Shown: piece by piece, positions 53,396-63,505 of the stretch
Numbering within the stretch: position 1 is the first letter of the stretch
How the letters are laid out: the number at the start of each line of letters is the position of its first letter
NCBI RefSeq assembly: GCF_017591435.1
Contig: NC_059268.1
Span: 4,555,981-4,619,980 of the forward strand
Source of the DNA: Portunus trituberculatus
Lineage: Eukaryota > Arthropoda > Malacostraca > Decapoda > Portunidae
Direction of reading: 5' to 3'
Length of the DNA stretch: 64,000 bases
Position numbers and translations under genes: made by a program
Notes under the pieces: model-generated
Seen by the model: the letters and a program-made list of their open reading frames with translations, nothing else
Databases searched by the model: none
Told to the model about the DNA's origin: nothing

Positions 53396-53398
<3 letters not shown>
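52255..53398 (-). mobile_element. LINE family C copy C4, decayed, truncated at both ends
   Basis: Matches C1 from about 13420 to 14400: 3' side ATTCCACCCTATCAAATAAA, RT pieces at 53018-52794 (FRDFGGTFAVALDYI, where C1 has FRDFGETFAVGLDIS) and 53134-52928 (DCQYGFHQ). Ends at CCAACCTTTTTAGGAATAAG, bordering a (CT)n tract. Contains a hAT MITE at 53029-53252. Many frameshifts. Confidence 0.72.
53029..53252. mobile_element. hAT-type MITE (224 bp) with perfect 8-bp target duplication
   Basis: AGATAGAA occurs at 53021-53028 and 53253-53260. Ends are CAGGAGATCTTTCCC and, reverse complement, CAGGGGCTCTCAATCTTTTT, the latter like the hAT end at 19645. Removing the element restores the alignment of the surrounding LINE C4 to C1 (ATCAGATAGAAGATTGTGAA against ATCAGAGAGAAGGTTGTGAG). 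Confidence 0.85.
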
Positions 53399-53443
<45 letters not shown>

Positions 53444-53876
53444 ATTAAAACTTCATGTATTCAATGAATAATGTTTATAGGATCATCAATGAGTTCTTCT
53501 GTGATTATTAGAGCACTCAGTCTTCTGTGGGTGACTATTTATTTGCTCCAGCCGAATGACAGTCTCAAGTGAGGGTTGGGAATGCAGTAACACCCCATGG
53601 AATGCATTTTCCGAGATAAATACCCTTTAAAAGAGTAGTTTATCTATTAATTTTATCTTTTATTATGTTTCAGTGCAATAATTATTATTTAATAATACCT
53701 TTTTCTTACCTGAAAACATCTAAAAAAAATAGGGGTGCTTTTTTTTTGGGGGGGAGGCTGGAGCAGATTAATGGCATTTCATTACATTTTAATGGGAAAA
53801 ATTGTTTTGAGATGTGAGCTTTTTGAGATTGGAGCTTTGTCACGGAACGAATTAAACTCGTATCTCAAGTACCACT
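53399..53876. mobile_element. Tigger-like MITE, half copy in reverse orientation, with (CT)n at 53399-53440
   Basis: Right half is the reverse complement of 6943-7390: (CT) tract, TAATTAAAACTTCATGTATT, CACTCAGTCTTCTGTGGGTG, AATGGCATTTCATTACATTT, and the terminus CTCGTATCTCAAGTACCACT then GTA. The other half is absent beyond the CT tract. Confidence 0.8.
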
Positions 53877-54644
53877 GTACTTGGTAAGCACTTATTTTAA
53901 ACTTTCAATTTCACATCACAATATTTAACTTTAGGGAGGTTCCTCAAACCTACACAGTCAAGAGCTATGGAAAAGAAAATCCATAAGAACTAAATCAAGG
54001 GACAACACTGTATTTTCGAAAATACAAATGATCATTCATGCTAAATTGCTTTTAACAACATATGCTTGAATACACTTCTTTACAATTTTGGTTTATACAT
54101 ATCGTAAGTCAAGGCTGGAGATGGATAACTTAGAAATGGGGAGAAGGGTGGGGAGGAGGAGGGTTGTCGCAGGAAGATGAGTCACTATCCATGAAAACAT
54201 CTTTGTAAAATTTCTCCTGGTGTGATTCCTGTGAATCCACTAATGGAGTGCTGTGGCTCACTAACACTTACACTCTCACCAGATTTCTTATTTTCATCAC
54301 TAGTAAGCCTCTTTGGTGCCATCATAAGTTTTAAATGAAAAACTACTGACAGAACACAAAAGAATGTTATTTTTCTCAAAACTGCGGCAGGACTGGGATG
54401 TACACCAGTATCTGGTATACCAAATTACCGGTATTACCAATAATACGGTATCAGAAAGGGACAGTGGCGGCTGCAAGAAGGGAGATGATGGAGCTTTGTA
54501 TACGACCATATGTCTGGCCGTTTGATTACCAGAGATTTTCACCACTAATATGCCTTAGGTGTTAATCTAAGTTTATAAATGAAAAACTATAGATGGAATG
54601 CAAGAGAATGTTATTCTGATTAATGCAGCAGCACAAGTCACAAC
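53877..54644. other. Mostly unrecognised stretch with a small Met-Ala-Pro-Lys-Arg frame and a 70-bp duplicated segment
   Basis: The minus-strand frame 54379-54185 contains MAPKRLTSDENKKSGESVSV followed by SEPQHSISGFTGITPGEI and a stop. Tigger/jerky-type proteins often start MAPKR, but the rest is not diagnostic. Segments at 54325-54395 and 54566-54640 are alike (ATGAAAAACTA, AGAGAATGTTATT), about 240 bp apart. No repeat family was named. Confidence 0.4.
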
Positions 54645-55171
54645 TGGTACATAACATAAATAATAGGATAACAAAGGGCCACCAGGGCCCATCTAGGTTA
54701 TCCTGTATCAGTCGCACAGCGACCTCGTCATCAGTACTTAAAGATACACTTACAAGTACACAATACATTATATACTAATTCTAAATATTTGGCCCATTAA
54801 CAGGGCTAAGTCCTGCAGCGAAATCCTCTACAATTTGTGGTCCCCATACATGGGGATCATGTCTTATTTAACTATAGTAAATTTCTTATAAAACTATCAT
54901 GCAGTGCTATACATAATTATAAATCTAATGAATTTAAGTGCTTATCTAATCTGTTTTAAACATTGTCAAACTAGTGCTATTTACAACCGTCTCTGGCAAT
55001 GCATTCCAGAAGTCTACCACTCTATGACTAAAGAAATATTTTCTTATATCTAACCTGCAGCCTTGCTTTCTAATCTTCCTGCCATGATTTCTAGTCCTAT
55101 TTCCTCCTCTAAGGTAAAGAAAGATCTCACATCTATGTAGTTTGTATCTGAAAACATTTTAAATAACTCTA

Positions 55172-56548
55172 TCATATCCCTCTTATACATCTCCTCTCAA
55201 ATGAAAACATGTTTAATTCCTTTAATCTATCTCTATACTCCAGGCGCTTTAATGCTGGTATCATCCTAGTTGCTCTTCTCTGAACTGCTTCTAACATGTT
55301 GATATCCTGCCTATAGTGGGGTGACCAGGCCTGTATGCAATACTCTAAATGGGGCCTAACATAGGAATTATATAAGCTACGCACCACTTCCTTACTTTTA
55401 TAACTAACATTTCTATTTATAAAACCCAGGATCCTATTTGCCCTATTTCTTGCTTCTAAACATTGCTTTGAAAATTTCATAGTCCTGTCTATCACTACTC
55501 CTAAATCCTTTCCTTCCTCTACTGCCTCTAGCCAACATCCCTCCATCTCATAGTTAAAGTTTGTGTTGTCTTTACCTAAATGCATAACCTGACACTTATC
55601 AGAATTAAACTCCATCTGCCACCTGTCTGCCCATGCTATCAGCCTGTCCAGGTCTCGTTGTATTCTGTAATTGTCCTTTTCACCCTGTACTGCACATGCT
55701 ATCTTAGTATCATCTGCAAACTTTGATACTTTGCTACTAATTCCTAAATCTAAATCGTTAATGTACACCAAGAAAAGAAGAGGTCCTAGCACTGATCCTT
55801 GGGGTACCCCACTAACCACTTCCTTCCACTCAGACATTGCCCCATTTAATACTACTCTCTGTTTCCTATCAGAAAGCCATTCACTAATCCAGTCAACTAA
55901 CCTACCCCCTATCCCATGTAGTCTCAATTTGTACACTAGCCTCCTATGCGGTACCTTATCAAACGCCTTGCTAAAATCTAGATATATAACATCTATGCTA
56001 TTTCCATCATCTAACTCCTTGGTAATATATTCTAAGATATCGAGCAAATTTGTAAGACAGGACCTCCCTGATCTAAAGCCATGTTGGGTATCTCTAATTA
56101 ATCTATTCTCATTTAAATGCTCCCAAATACTACCCTTAATGATTTTCTCTAGTATCTTACATACTATACTAGTTAAACTGATCGGTCTATAATTATTCGC
56201 ATCATCCTTCCTACCTTTTTTAAATATTGGAGTAACATTAGCTAACTTCCAGTCCTGAGGTATCTCAGCAAACCTAAGTGATCTTTCAAAGATTAACTTA
56301 AGTGCTTCAGAAATACTGTCTACACCCTCCCTAAGTACTCTGGCATGTAGCTCATCAGGACCACTGGCTTTCCTATCGTCTAGTTCAAGAATAAATTTCC
56401 TAATAATTCCCGGTTTTATATCAATATTTTCTAAAGCTCTTAAACTACTCGCCGCACTGTTTGTAACAGGATTTCCTATTCTTTCCCTAGTAAATACTGA
56501 AGAAAATTGTTCATTCAATAATTCTACTATGTCTTCATTTTGATCCAC
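55172..56548 (-). CDS. LINE B2 ORF2 reverse transcriptase (458 codons open)
   Basis: Complete RT: RKASGPDELHARVLREGVDS, WKLANVTPIFKKGRKDDANN, YRPISLTSIVCKILEKIIK, QHGFRSGRSCLTNLLDILEY, IDVIYLDFSKAFDKVPHRRL, SGVPQGSVLGPLLFLVYIND, KFADDTKIACAV (catalytic FADD), CQVMHLGKDN, KDLGVVIDRTMKFSKQCLEA, then the CR1-type C-terminal domain (SYVRPHLEYCIQAWSPHY, RRATRMIPALKRLEYRDRLK). A frame shift near 55180 ends it early; the final part (LFKMFSDTNYIDVRSFF) follows in another frame to about 55000. Confidence 0.88.
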   Translation of the reverse strand: MDQNEDIVELLNEQFSSVFTRERIGNPVTNSAASSLRALENIDIKPGIIRKFILELDDRKASGPDELHARVLREGVDSISEALKLIFERSLRFAEIPQDWKLANVTPIFKKGRKDDANNYRPISLTSIVCKILEKIIKGSIWEHLNENRLIRDTQHGFRSGRSCLTNLLDILEYITKELDDGNSIDVIYLDFSKAFDKVPHRRLVYKLRLHGIGGRLVDWISEWLSDRKQRVVLNGAMSEWKEVVSGVPQGSVLGPLLFLVYINDLDLGISSKVSKFADDTKIACAVQGEKDNYRIQRDLDRLIAWADRWQMEFNSDKCQVMHLGKDNTNFNYEMEGCWLEAVEEGKDLGVVIDRTMKFSKQCLEARNRANRILGFINRNVSYKSKEVVRSLYNSYVRPHLEYCIQAWSPHYRQDINMLEAVQRRATRMIPALKRLEYRDRLKELNMFSFERRCIRGI

Positions 56549-56699
56549 TACTACACCATCTTTTCTGAGTGGTCCAATCCTATCCTTATTTCTTTTATCA
56601 CTGACCTTGTAATAACTATATAATTTTTTGGGATCTTTACTCCCAGCTCTAGCTAGTTTTATCTCTGCCTGTCTTTTACTTTTTTATAACCTTACTCAA

Positions 56700-57870
56700 A
56701 TCATCTCTGACCTGTCTGTACTTAATCAAATCTACATCTTCCCACTTTTCTGCAACTCTCTATATGCCCTCTTCTTCTCTCTGATCTGGCTACCTATCTC
56801 ATGAGTCCACCATAATGGCTTCCTGTTTCTCTGCCTTATATCTTTGTAAGGGATACACTGCATCACTATACCCTTTACTACAACCTTAAAATATCCCACA
56901 TCTCCTGTGCAGTTTTAATTCCAAAACTATCTTCCCAGTTTACCTCTCCTAATAACTGACGTAACCTACCATAATTGCCTTTCTGATAGTTTGGGACTCT
57001 AGTCTTATTCACTATATTATCCCTACTGGAATTAATGATAAATCTAATTATATGATGGTCACTGTTTGCTAAAGTCTCTCCTACCTCAACTTCCTTTAAA
57101 CAATGCTCAATATTTGTTAGTACTATGTCTAAAACCTTCCTCCCCCTAGTAGGTTTATCTACCATCTGCACTAAATAGTTATCCTGAAAACTTTCCATAA
57201 ACTTATTTTCACTAGCATCTCCTACCATCCTCTCCCAGTTTACTGACTTAAGATTAAAATCCCTAAGATAATTGTCTGACTAGTACACCCCTATTTATCT
57301 CATCTACCATAAGGTTGTCTACATCTGCTGACTGGTTAGGTGGCCTATAAAAGCTCCTACTCTAATAACCTTACTTTTGTTTACTCTAACATCCAGCCAT
57401 AAGGACTCTACTCTGTTATCTACCTTAATACCATTAACCTGACTGGAAATGAAGGATTTTTACATAAATAACTACTCCTCCACCTATCCTACCAATTCTC
57501 TGGTGTAAATACATAATGTATCCATCTACTTCATATTCTTTCCTATTTTCCTAAACTTTTCCTCATTTACCCATGCCTCTGTGACACATACAACATCTAG
57601 GCCCTCCTCAACTATATAACTAGATAACTCGTCCTTCTTGTTCCTAAGACTCCTGGCATTTACATAAAAACATTTAAGTCCTGCTACCTTCCTAGATGCT
57701 GTCTCCTTATTTGGAATCCTAATCTTATTCTCTCCTATTTGCACCTGGAAATCTTTCCTAATCTTTTCACTATCTCTGTTTATCCTATCTAATTTATGTC
57801 TAGCATCTTTCTTCTGGAATGCATTTGCTACCTCACCCCCTACACTCCATCCCAACTCCCCTCCAGACAT
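56700..57870 (-). pseudogene. LINE B2 ORF2 endonuclease domain, frame-shifted
   Basis: The ATG at 57870 opens ORF2. LKCFYVNARSLRNKKDEL, DVVCVTEAWVNEEKF, VDGYIMYLHQRIGRIGGGV and WLDVRVNKSKVIR follow. Near 57275 the frame stops in RGVLVRQLS, and NYLRDFNLKSVNWERMVGD reads on in the next frame (the usual GDFN motif is RDFN). 57228-56878 adds GRKVLDIVLTNIEHCLKEV and LANSDHHIIRFII (SDH). The same frame break at the same bases is in B1 and B3. Confidence 0.8.
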
Positions 57871-57898
57871 CCACTCAGCACATCCACACCCTTCCTAC

Positions 57899-58935
57899 TC
57901 AGATGCACACCATCCCTAGCATACAAATCCTTCGCCCATAGAACCTATCCCATACATCCACAAAGCTGACACCCACATCCTTACACATCCCTTTTACCCG
58001 ATCATTCACACCAATGGCTCTAGACAACCATTCCCTGCTAACATACACACGAGGCAAGATTCCTGACACTACACACCTCCTACCACTCTCCCTTATCTTG
58101 CCTAACATTTCCGAAATCTTGCCACTAACTCCTCCGACCCACCTGCTCTGACATCGCTCCCACCTACGTGCAAAACTACTACACCCTCCCTCTCCATCCC
58201 CCCAACCCTCTTCTGCACCTCCTCACTCACTGCCTTCACACCTGCACCAGGCATACACACGTTCGTCCTCCTATCCCTGTCTTTCCCACAGAAAGTGCTA
58301 TCTAAATACCTAACCTGAGAGTCACCCACCACACACACCTGAGGTGTGCTAGGCACAACCATCCTCCTCCTCTCCTCTACCCCCTTCTTTCTCCTTTCAC
58401 TCACCACAACCACTTCATTCACTCCACTCTCACTCTCACACTCAACAGGTTTAGTCCTATCCTCCCTAACTATCTCCGCTTTCCTTCCCCTCGCAACCTG
58501 CCATCTCTGCCTATCCTGACTACTATCTTTCCCAGTCTGGCACGCCTGCTCCTCTTCCCCACTCTGCTCTTCCCGACAGAGGGCCAAGCCACCCTGTCGC
58601 CTCAGAAGGTCCAACCTTCGGCCTAACACTGATCTCCTGCCTAATTTTTCCACTGCCTCCCCAAGCCTCTTAACCTCCTCCTTCAATTCAAAGATGAGAA
58701 CTTCGTTCGCACTTTTCCCCTCACTTAGCTTTCTGATTTCCTCTCGCAATTCTCGGTGCTCAAGAGAAAGAACTAAATTCTCGCTCTTGAGCCTACACAC
58801 CATACACTCAGAAAAGTCAACGACCTTCCTGTCGTGCCCACACATCTCACACACAACAAACTCTCCCAATCCCACCTCAACACTCTCTTTCACGCACTCA
58901 ATCACACTCTGATATACCTCAGTAGCTACCGCCAT
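57899..58935 (-). pseudogene. LINE B2 ORF1: Cys-rich finger + coiled coil + SGNH esterase
   Basis: The open frame 58935-58102 (277 aa) holds MAVATEVYQSVIECVKESVE, a zinc-finger-like CEMCGHDRKVVDFSECMVC (residues about 29-47), a coiled coil (residues about 50-100, LSLEHRELREEIRKLSEGKS), a basic/polar hinge and the esterase domain: VCVVGDSQVRYLDSTF (block I, catalytic Ser), VVVLHVGGSDVRAGGS (block III; Asn of GGND replaced by Ser here, N in copy B3). A missing C near 58110 shifts the frame. It then continues 58108-57899 (MLGKIRESGRRCVVSGILPR, VSFVDVWDRFYGRR), and DGVHLSRKG (block V) follows in yet another frame. Family knowledge: esterase ORF1 proteins of CR1 LINEs hydrolyse esters and may bind membranes. 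Confidence 0.85.
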
Positions 58936-59285
58936 ACTAATTTACAATATGTTAACTCACGAACAAATAAAAATACTAGGTGACAGCAGGGTGGGGGAAC
59001 CGCGGTGGTGGGGGGGCCTAAGTGAGGTCAACTAATCCTCTTTCAAGGTCAACTTGACGGTTACAAGCCTAGTCTCCTCGCTCTACAAAAATACTTTTAA
59101 CTTACTTAAAGATACACTTACAAGTACACAATATATTATATACTAATTCTAAATATTTGGCCCATTAACAGGGCTAAGTCCTGCAGTGAAATCCTCTACA
59201 ATTTGTGGTCCCCATACATGGGGATCATGTCTTGTTTAACTATAGTAAATTTGTTATAAAAACTATCATGCAGTGCTATACATAA

Positions 59286-60982
59286 TTATAAATCTAATAA
59301 ATTTAAGTGCTTATCTAATCTGTTTTTAAACATTGTCAAATTAGTGCTATTTACAACCGTCTCTGGCAATGCATTCCAGAAGTCTACCACCCTATAACTA
59401 AAGAAATATTTTCTTATATCTAACCTGCAGCCTTGCTTTCTAATCTTCCTGCCATGATTTCTAGTCCTATTTCCCTCCTCTAAGGCAAAGAAAGATCTCA
59501 CATTTATGTAGTTTGTATCTGAGAACATTTTAAATAACTCTACCATATCCCCTCTTATACATCTCCTCTCAAATGAAAACATGTTTAATTCCTTTAATCT
59601 ATCTCTATACTCTAGGCACTTTAATGCTGGTATCATCCTAATTGCTCTTCTCTGAACTGCTTCTAACATGTTGATATCCTGCCTATAGTGGGGTGACCAG
59701 GCCTGTATGCAATACTCTAAATGGGGCCTAACATAAGAATTATATAAGCTACGCACCACTTCCTTACTTTTATAACTAACATTTCTATTTATAAAACCCA
59801 GGATCCTATTTGCCCTATTCCTTGCTTCTAAACATTGCTTTGAAAATTTCATAGTAATGTCTATCACTACTCCAAAATCCTTTCCTTCCTCTACTGCCTC
59901 TAGCCAACATCTCTCCATCTCATAGCTAAAGTTTGTGTTGTCTTTACCTAATTGCTTAACCTGACACTTTTTAGAATTAAACTCCATTTGCCACCTGTCT
60001 GTCCATGCTATCAGCCTGTCCAGGTCACATTGTATTCTGTAATTGTCCTTTTCACCCTGTACTGCACATGCTATCTTAGTATCATCTGCAAACTTTGATA
60101 CTTTGCTACCAATTCCTATATCTAAATCGTTAATGTACACCAAGAAAAGAAGAGGTCCTAGCACTGATCCTTGGGGTACCCCACTAACCACTTCCTTCCA
60201 CTCAGACATTGCCCCATTTAATACTACTCTGTTTCCTATCAGAAAGCCATTCACTAATCCAATCAACTAACCTACCCCCTATCCCATGTAGTCTCAATTT
60301 GTACACTAGCCTCCTATGCGGTACCTTATCAAACGCTTTGCTAAAATCTAGATATGTAACATCTATGCTATTTCCATCATCTAACTCCTTGGTAATATAT
60401 TCTAAGATATCGAGCAAATTTGTAAGACAGGACCTCCCTGATCTAAAGCCATGTTGGGTATCTCTAATTAATCTATTTTCATTTAAATGCTCCCAAATAC
60501 TACCCTTAATGATTTTCTCTAGTATCTTACATACTATACTAGTTAAACTGATCGGTCTATAATTATTCGCATCATCCTCCTACCTTTTTAAATATTGGAG
60601 TAACATTAGCTAACTTCCAGTCCTGAGGTATCTCAGCAAACCTAAGTGATCTTTCAAAGATTAACTTAAGTGCTTCAGAAATACTGTCTACACCCTCCCT
60701 AAGTACTCTGGCATGTAGCTCATCAGGACCACTAGCTTTCCTATTGTCTAGTTCAAGAATAAATTTCCTAATAATTCCCAGTTTTATATCAATATTTTCT
60801 AAAGCTCTTAAACTACTCGACGCACTGTTTGTAACAGGATTTCCTATTCTTTCCCTAGTAAATACTGAAGAAAATTGTTCATTCAATAATTCTACTATGT
60901 CTTCATTTTGATCCACTACTACACCATCTTTTCTGAGTGGTCCAATCCTATCCTTATTTCTTTTTATCACTGACCTTGTCAT
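59286..60982 (-). pseudogene. LINE B3 reverse transcriptase and C-terminal domain
   Basis: 60982-60572 gives the pre-RT part (LDNRKASGPDELHARVLREG) up to a lost base in VTPIFKK. 60417-60202 gives DVTYLDFSKAFDKVPHRRLV. 60266-59286 (326 aa) gives GVPQGSVLGPLLF, SKFADDTKIACAV and the whole C-terminal domain to FKNRLDKHLNLLDL and the natural stop codon. This is the only family B copy here that shows the complete C-terminus in one frame. Confidence 0.86.
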
Positions 60983-61027
60983 AACTATATAATTTTTTGG
61001 GATCTTTACTCCCAGCTGTAGCTAGTT

Positions 61028-62026
61028 TTATCTCTGCCTGCCTTTTACTTTTTTTATAACCTTACTCAAATCATCTCTAACCTGTCTGTACCTAATCAAA
61101 TCTACATCTTCCCCACTTTTCTGCAACTCTCTATATGCCCTCTTCTTCTCTCTGATCTGGCTACCTATCTCATGAGTCCACCATAATGGCTTCCTGTTTC
61201 TCTGCCTTATATCTTTGTAAGGGATACACTGCATCACTATACCCTTTACTACAACCTTAAAAATATCCCACATCTCCTGTGCAGTTTTATTTCCAAAACT
61301 ATCTTCCCAGTTTACCTCTCCTAATAACTGACGTAACCTACCATAATTGCCTTTCTGATAGTTTGGGACTCTAGTCTTATTCACTATATTATCCCTACTG
61401 GAATCAATGATAAATCTAATTATATGATGGTCACTGTTTGCTAAAGTCTCTCCTACCTCAACTTCCTTTAAACAATGCTCAATATTTGTTAGTACTATGT
61501 CTAAAACCTTCCTCCCCCTAGTAGGTTTATCTATCATCTGCACTAAATAGTTATCCTGAAAACTTTCCATAAACTTATTTTCACTAGCATCTCCTACCAT
61601 CCTCTCCCAGTTTACTGACTTAAGATTAAAATCCCTAAGATAATTGTCTGACTAGTACACCCCTATTTATCTCATCTACCATAAGGTTGTCTACATCTGC
61701 TGACTGGTTAGGTGGTCTATAAAAGCTCCTACTCTAATAACCTTACTTTTGTTTACTCTAACATCCAGCCATAAGGACTCTACTCTGTTATCTACCTTAA
61801 TACCATTAACCTGACTGGAAATGAAGGATTTTTTTACATAAATAACTACTCCTCCACCTATCCTACCAATTCTCTGGTGTAAATATATAATGTATCCATC
61901 TACTTCATATTCTTTCCTATTTTCCCTAAACTTTTCCTCATTTACCCATGCCTCTGTGACACATACAACATCTAAGTTCTCCTCAACTATATAACTCGTC
62001 CTTCTTGTTCCTAAGACTCCTGGCAT
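61028..62026 (-). pseudogene. LINE B3 ORF2 endonuclease domain, frame-shifted
   Basis: 62026-61691 covers DVVCVTEAWVNEEKFRENRK, YLHQRIGRIGGGVVIYVKKS and WLDVRVNKSKVIRVGAF. 61600-61028 (190 aa) covers MVGDASENKFMESFQDNYLV, GRKVLDIVLTNIEHCLKEV, ANSDHHIIRFIIDS, KPLWWTHEIGSQIREKKRAY. The break between them includes the family-wide lesion at about 61640 (RDFN in place of GDFN). A deletion removes SSY-type residues at about 61995. Confidence 0.8.
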
Positions 62027-62239
62027 TTACATAAAAACATTTAAGTCCTGCTACCTTCCTAGATGCTGTCTCCTTATTTGGAATCCTAATCTTATTCTCT
62101 CCTATTTGCACCTGGAAATCTTTCCTAATCTTTTCACTATCTCTGTTTATCCTATCTAATTTATGTCTAGCATCTTTCTTCTGGAATGCATTTGCTACCT
62201 CACCCCCTACACTCCATCCCGACTCCCCCCTCCAGACAT

Positions 62240-63345
62240 CAACTCAGCACATCTACACCCTTCCTGCTCAGATGCACACCATCCCTAGCATACAAATCCC
62301 TTTGCCCATAGAACCTTTCCCATACATCCACAAAGCTGACACCCACATCCTTACACATCCCTTTTACCCGATCATTCACACCAATGGCCCTAGACAACCA
62401 TTCCCCTGCTAACATACACACGAGGCAAGATTCCTGACACTACACACCTCCTACCACTCTCCCTTATCTTGCCTAACATTTCCCGAAATCTTGCCACTAA
62501 CTCCTCCGACCCACCTGCTTTGACATCGTTCCCCCCTACGCGCAAAACTACTACACCCTCCCTCTCCATCCCCCCAACCCTCTTCTGCACCTCCTCACTC
62601 ACTGCCTTCACACCTGCACCAGGCATACACACGTTCGTCCTCCTATCCCTGTCTTTCCCACAGAAAGTGCTATCTAAGTACCTAACCTAAGTCACCCACC
62701 ACACACACCTGAGGTGTGCTAGGCACAACTCTCCTCCTCCTCTCCTCTACCCCCTTCTTTCTCCTTTCACTCACCACAACCACTTCATTCACTCCACTCT
62801 CACTCTCACTCTTCCCCTCCCCCTCCAACAAACCGAACCTATTTTCACACTCAACAGGTTTAGTCCTATCCTCCCTAACTGCCTCCGCTTTCCTTCCCCT
62901 CGCAACCTGCCATCTCTGCCTATCCTGACTACTATCTTTCCCAGTCTGGTTCGCCTGCTCCCTCTTCCCCACTCTGCTCTTCCCGACAGAGGGCCAAGCC
63001 ACCGTCGCCCTCAGAAGGTCCAACCTTCAGCCTAACACTGATCTCCTGCCTAATTTTTTCCACTGCCTCCCCAAGCCTCTTAACCTCCTCCTTCAACTCA
63101 AAGATGAGAACTTCGTTTGCACTTTTCCTCTCACTTAGCTTTCTCATTTCCTCTCGCAATTCTCGGTGCTCAAGAGAAAGAACTAAATTCTCGCTCTTGA
63201 GCCTACACACCATACACTCAGAAAAGTCAATGACCTTCCTGTCATGCCCACACATCTCACACACAACAAACTCTCCCAATCCCATCTCAACACTCTCTTT
63301 CATGCACTCAATTACACTCTGATATACCTCAGTAGCTACTGCCAT
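62240..63345 (-). pseudogene. LINE B3 ORF1: Cys-rich finger + coiled coil + SGNH esterase
   Basis: 63345-62932 (137 aa) gives the finger (CEMCGHDRKVIDFSECMVC) and coiled coil (REEMRKLSERKSANEVLIFE). 63023-62682 is the hinge up to VVPSTPQVCVVGD. A 4-nt loss at about 62690 removes part of the block I region. 62632-62390 contains VVVLRVGGNDVKAGGSEEL, the intact GGND of block III. 62421-62239 ends with VSFVDVWERFYGQRDLYA and DGVHLSRKGVDVLS (block V Asp/His). So all three esterase blocks are recognisable but in three frames. Confidence 0.83.
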
Positions 63346-63505
63346 ACTAATTTACAATCTGTTAACTCACAAACAAATAAAAATACTTGGTGACGGAGGG
63401 GTGGAGGAACCACTGTGGTGGGGGGAACTAAGTGAGGTCAACTAATCCTCTTTCAAGGTCAACTTGACGGTTACAAGCCTAGTCTCCTCGCTCTACCAAA
63501 ATACT

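Larger units (their letters stand above)
54645..59101 (-). mobile_element. LINE family B copy B2 (4.46 kb), nearly complete, downstream unit of a head-to-tail dimer
   Basis: From the 5' UTR (59101-58936) through ORF1 (58935-57880 with one frameshift), ORF2 endonuclease (57870-56700), RT and C-terminal domain (56548-55000), to the 3' UTR and tail TTATCCTATTATTTATGTTA at 54676-54655. This is the best family B copy: the RT frame is open over 458 codons. The 5' side is fused to the truncated 3' UTR of B3. Confidence 0.9.
59102..63505 (-). mobile_element. LINE family B copy B3, upstream unit of the dimer, 3' UTR truncated
   Basis: Same layout as B2 with 5' UTR up to about 63505 and ORF1 at 63345-62240. 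Endonuclease is at 62200-61028, RT at 60982-59900, C-terminal domain at 59900-59286. The 3' UTR stops at TACTTAAAGATACAC, so about 107 bp including the TTATATG tail are missing and the 5' UTR of B2 follows at once. The 5' UTR contains AGTGAGGTCAACTAATCCTC and CAACTTGACGGTTACAAGCC, as in B2. Confidence 0.9.
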
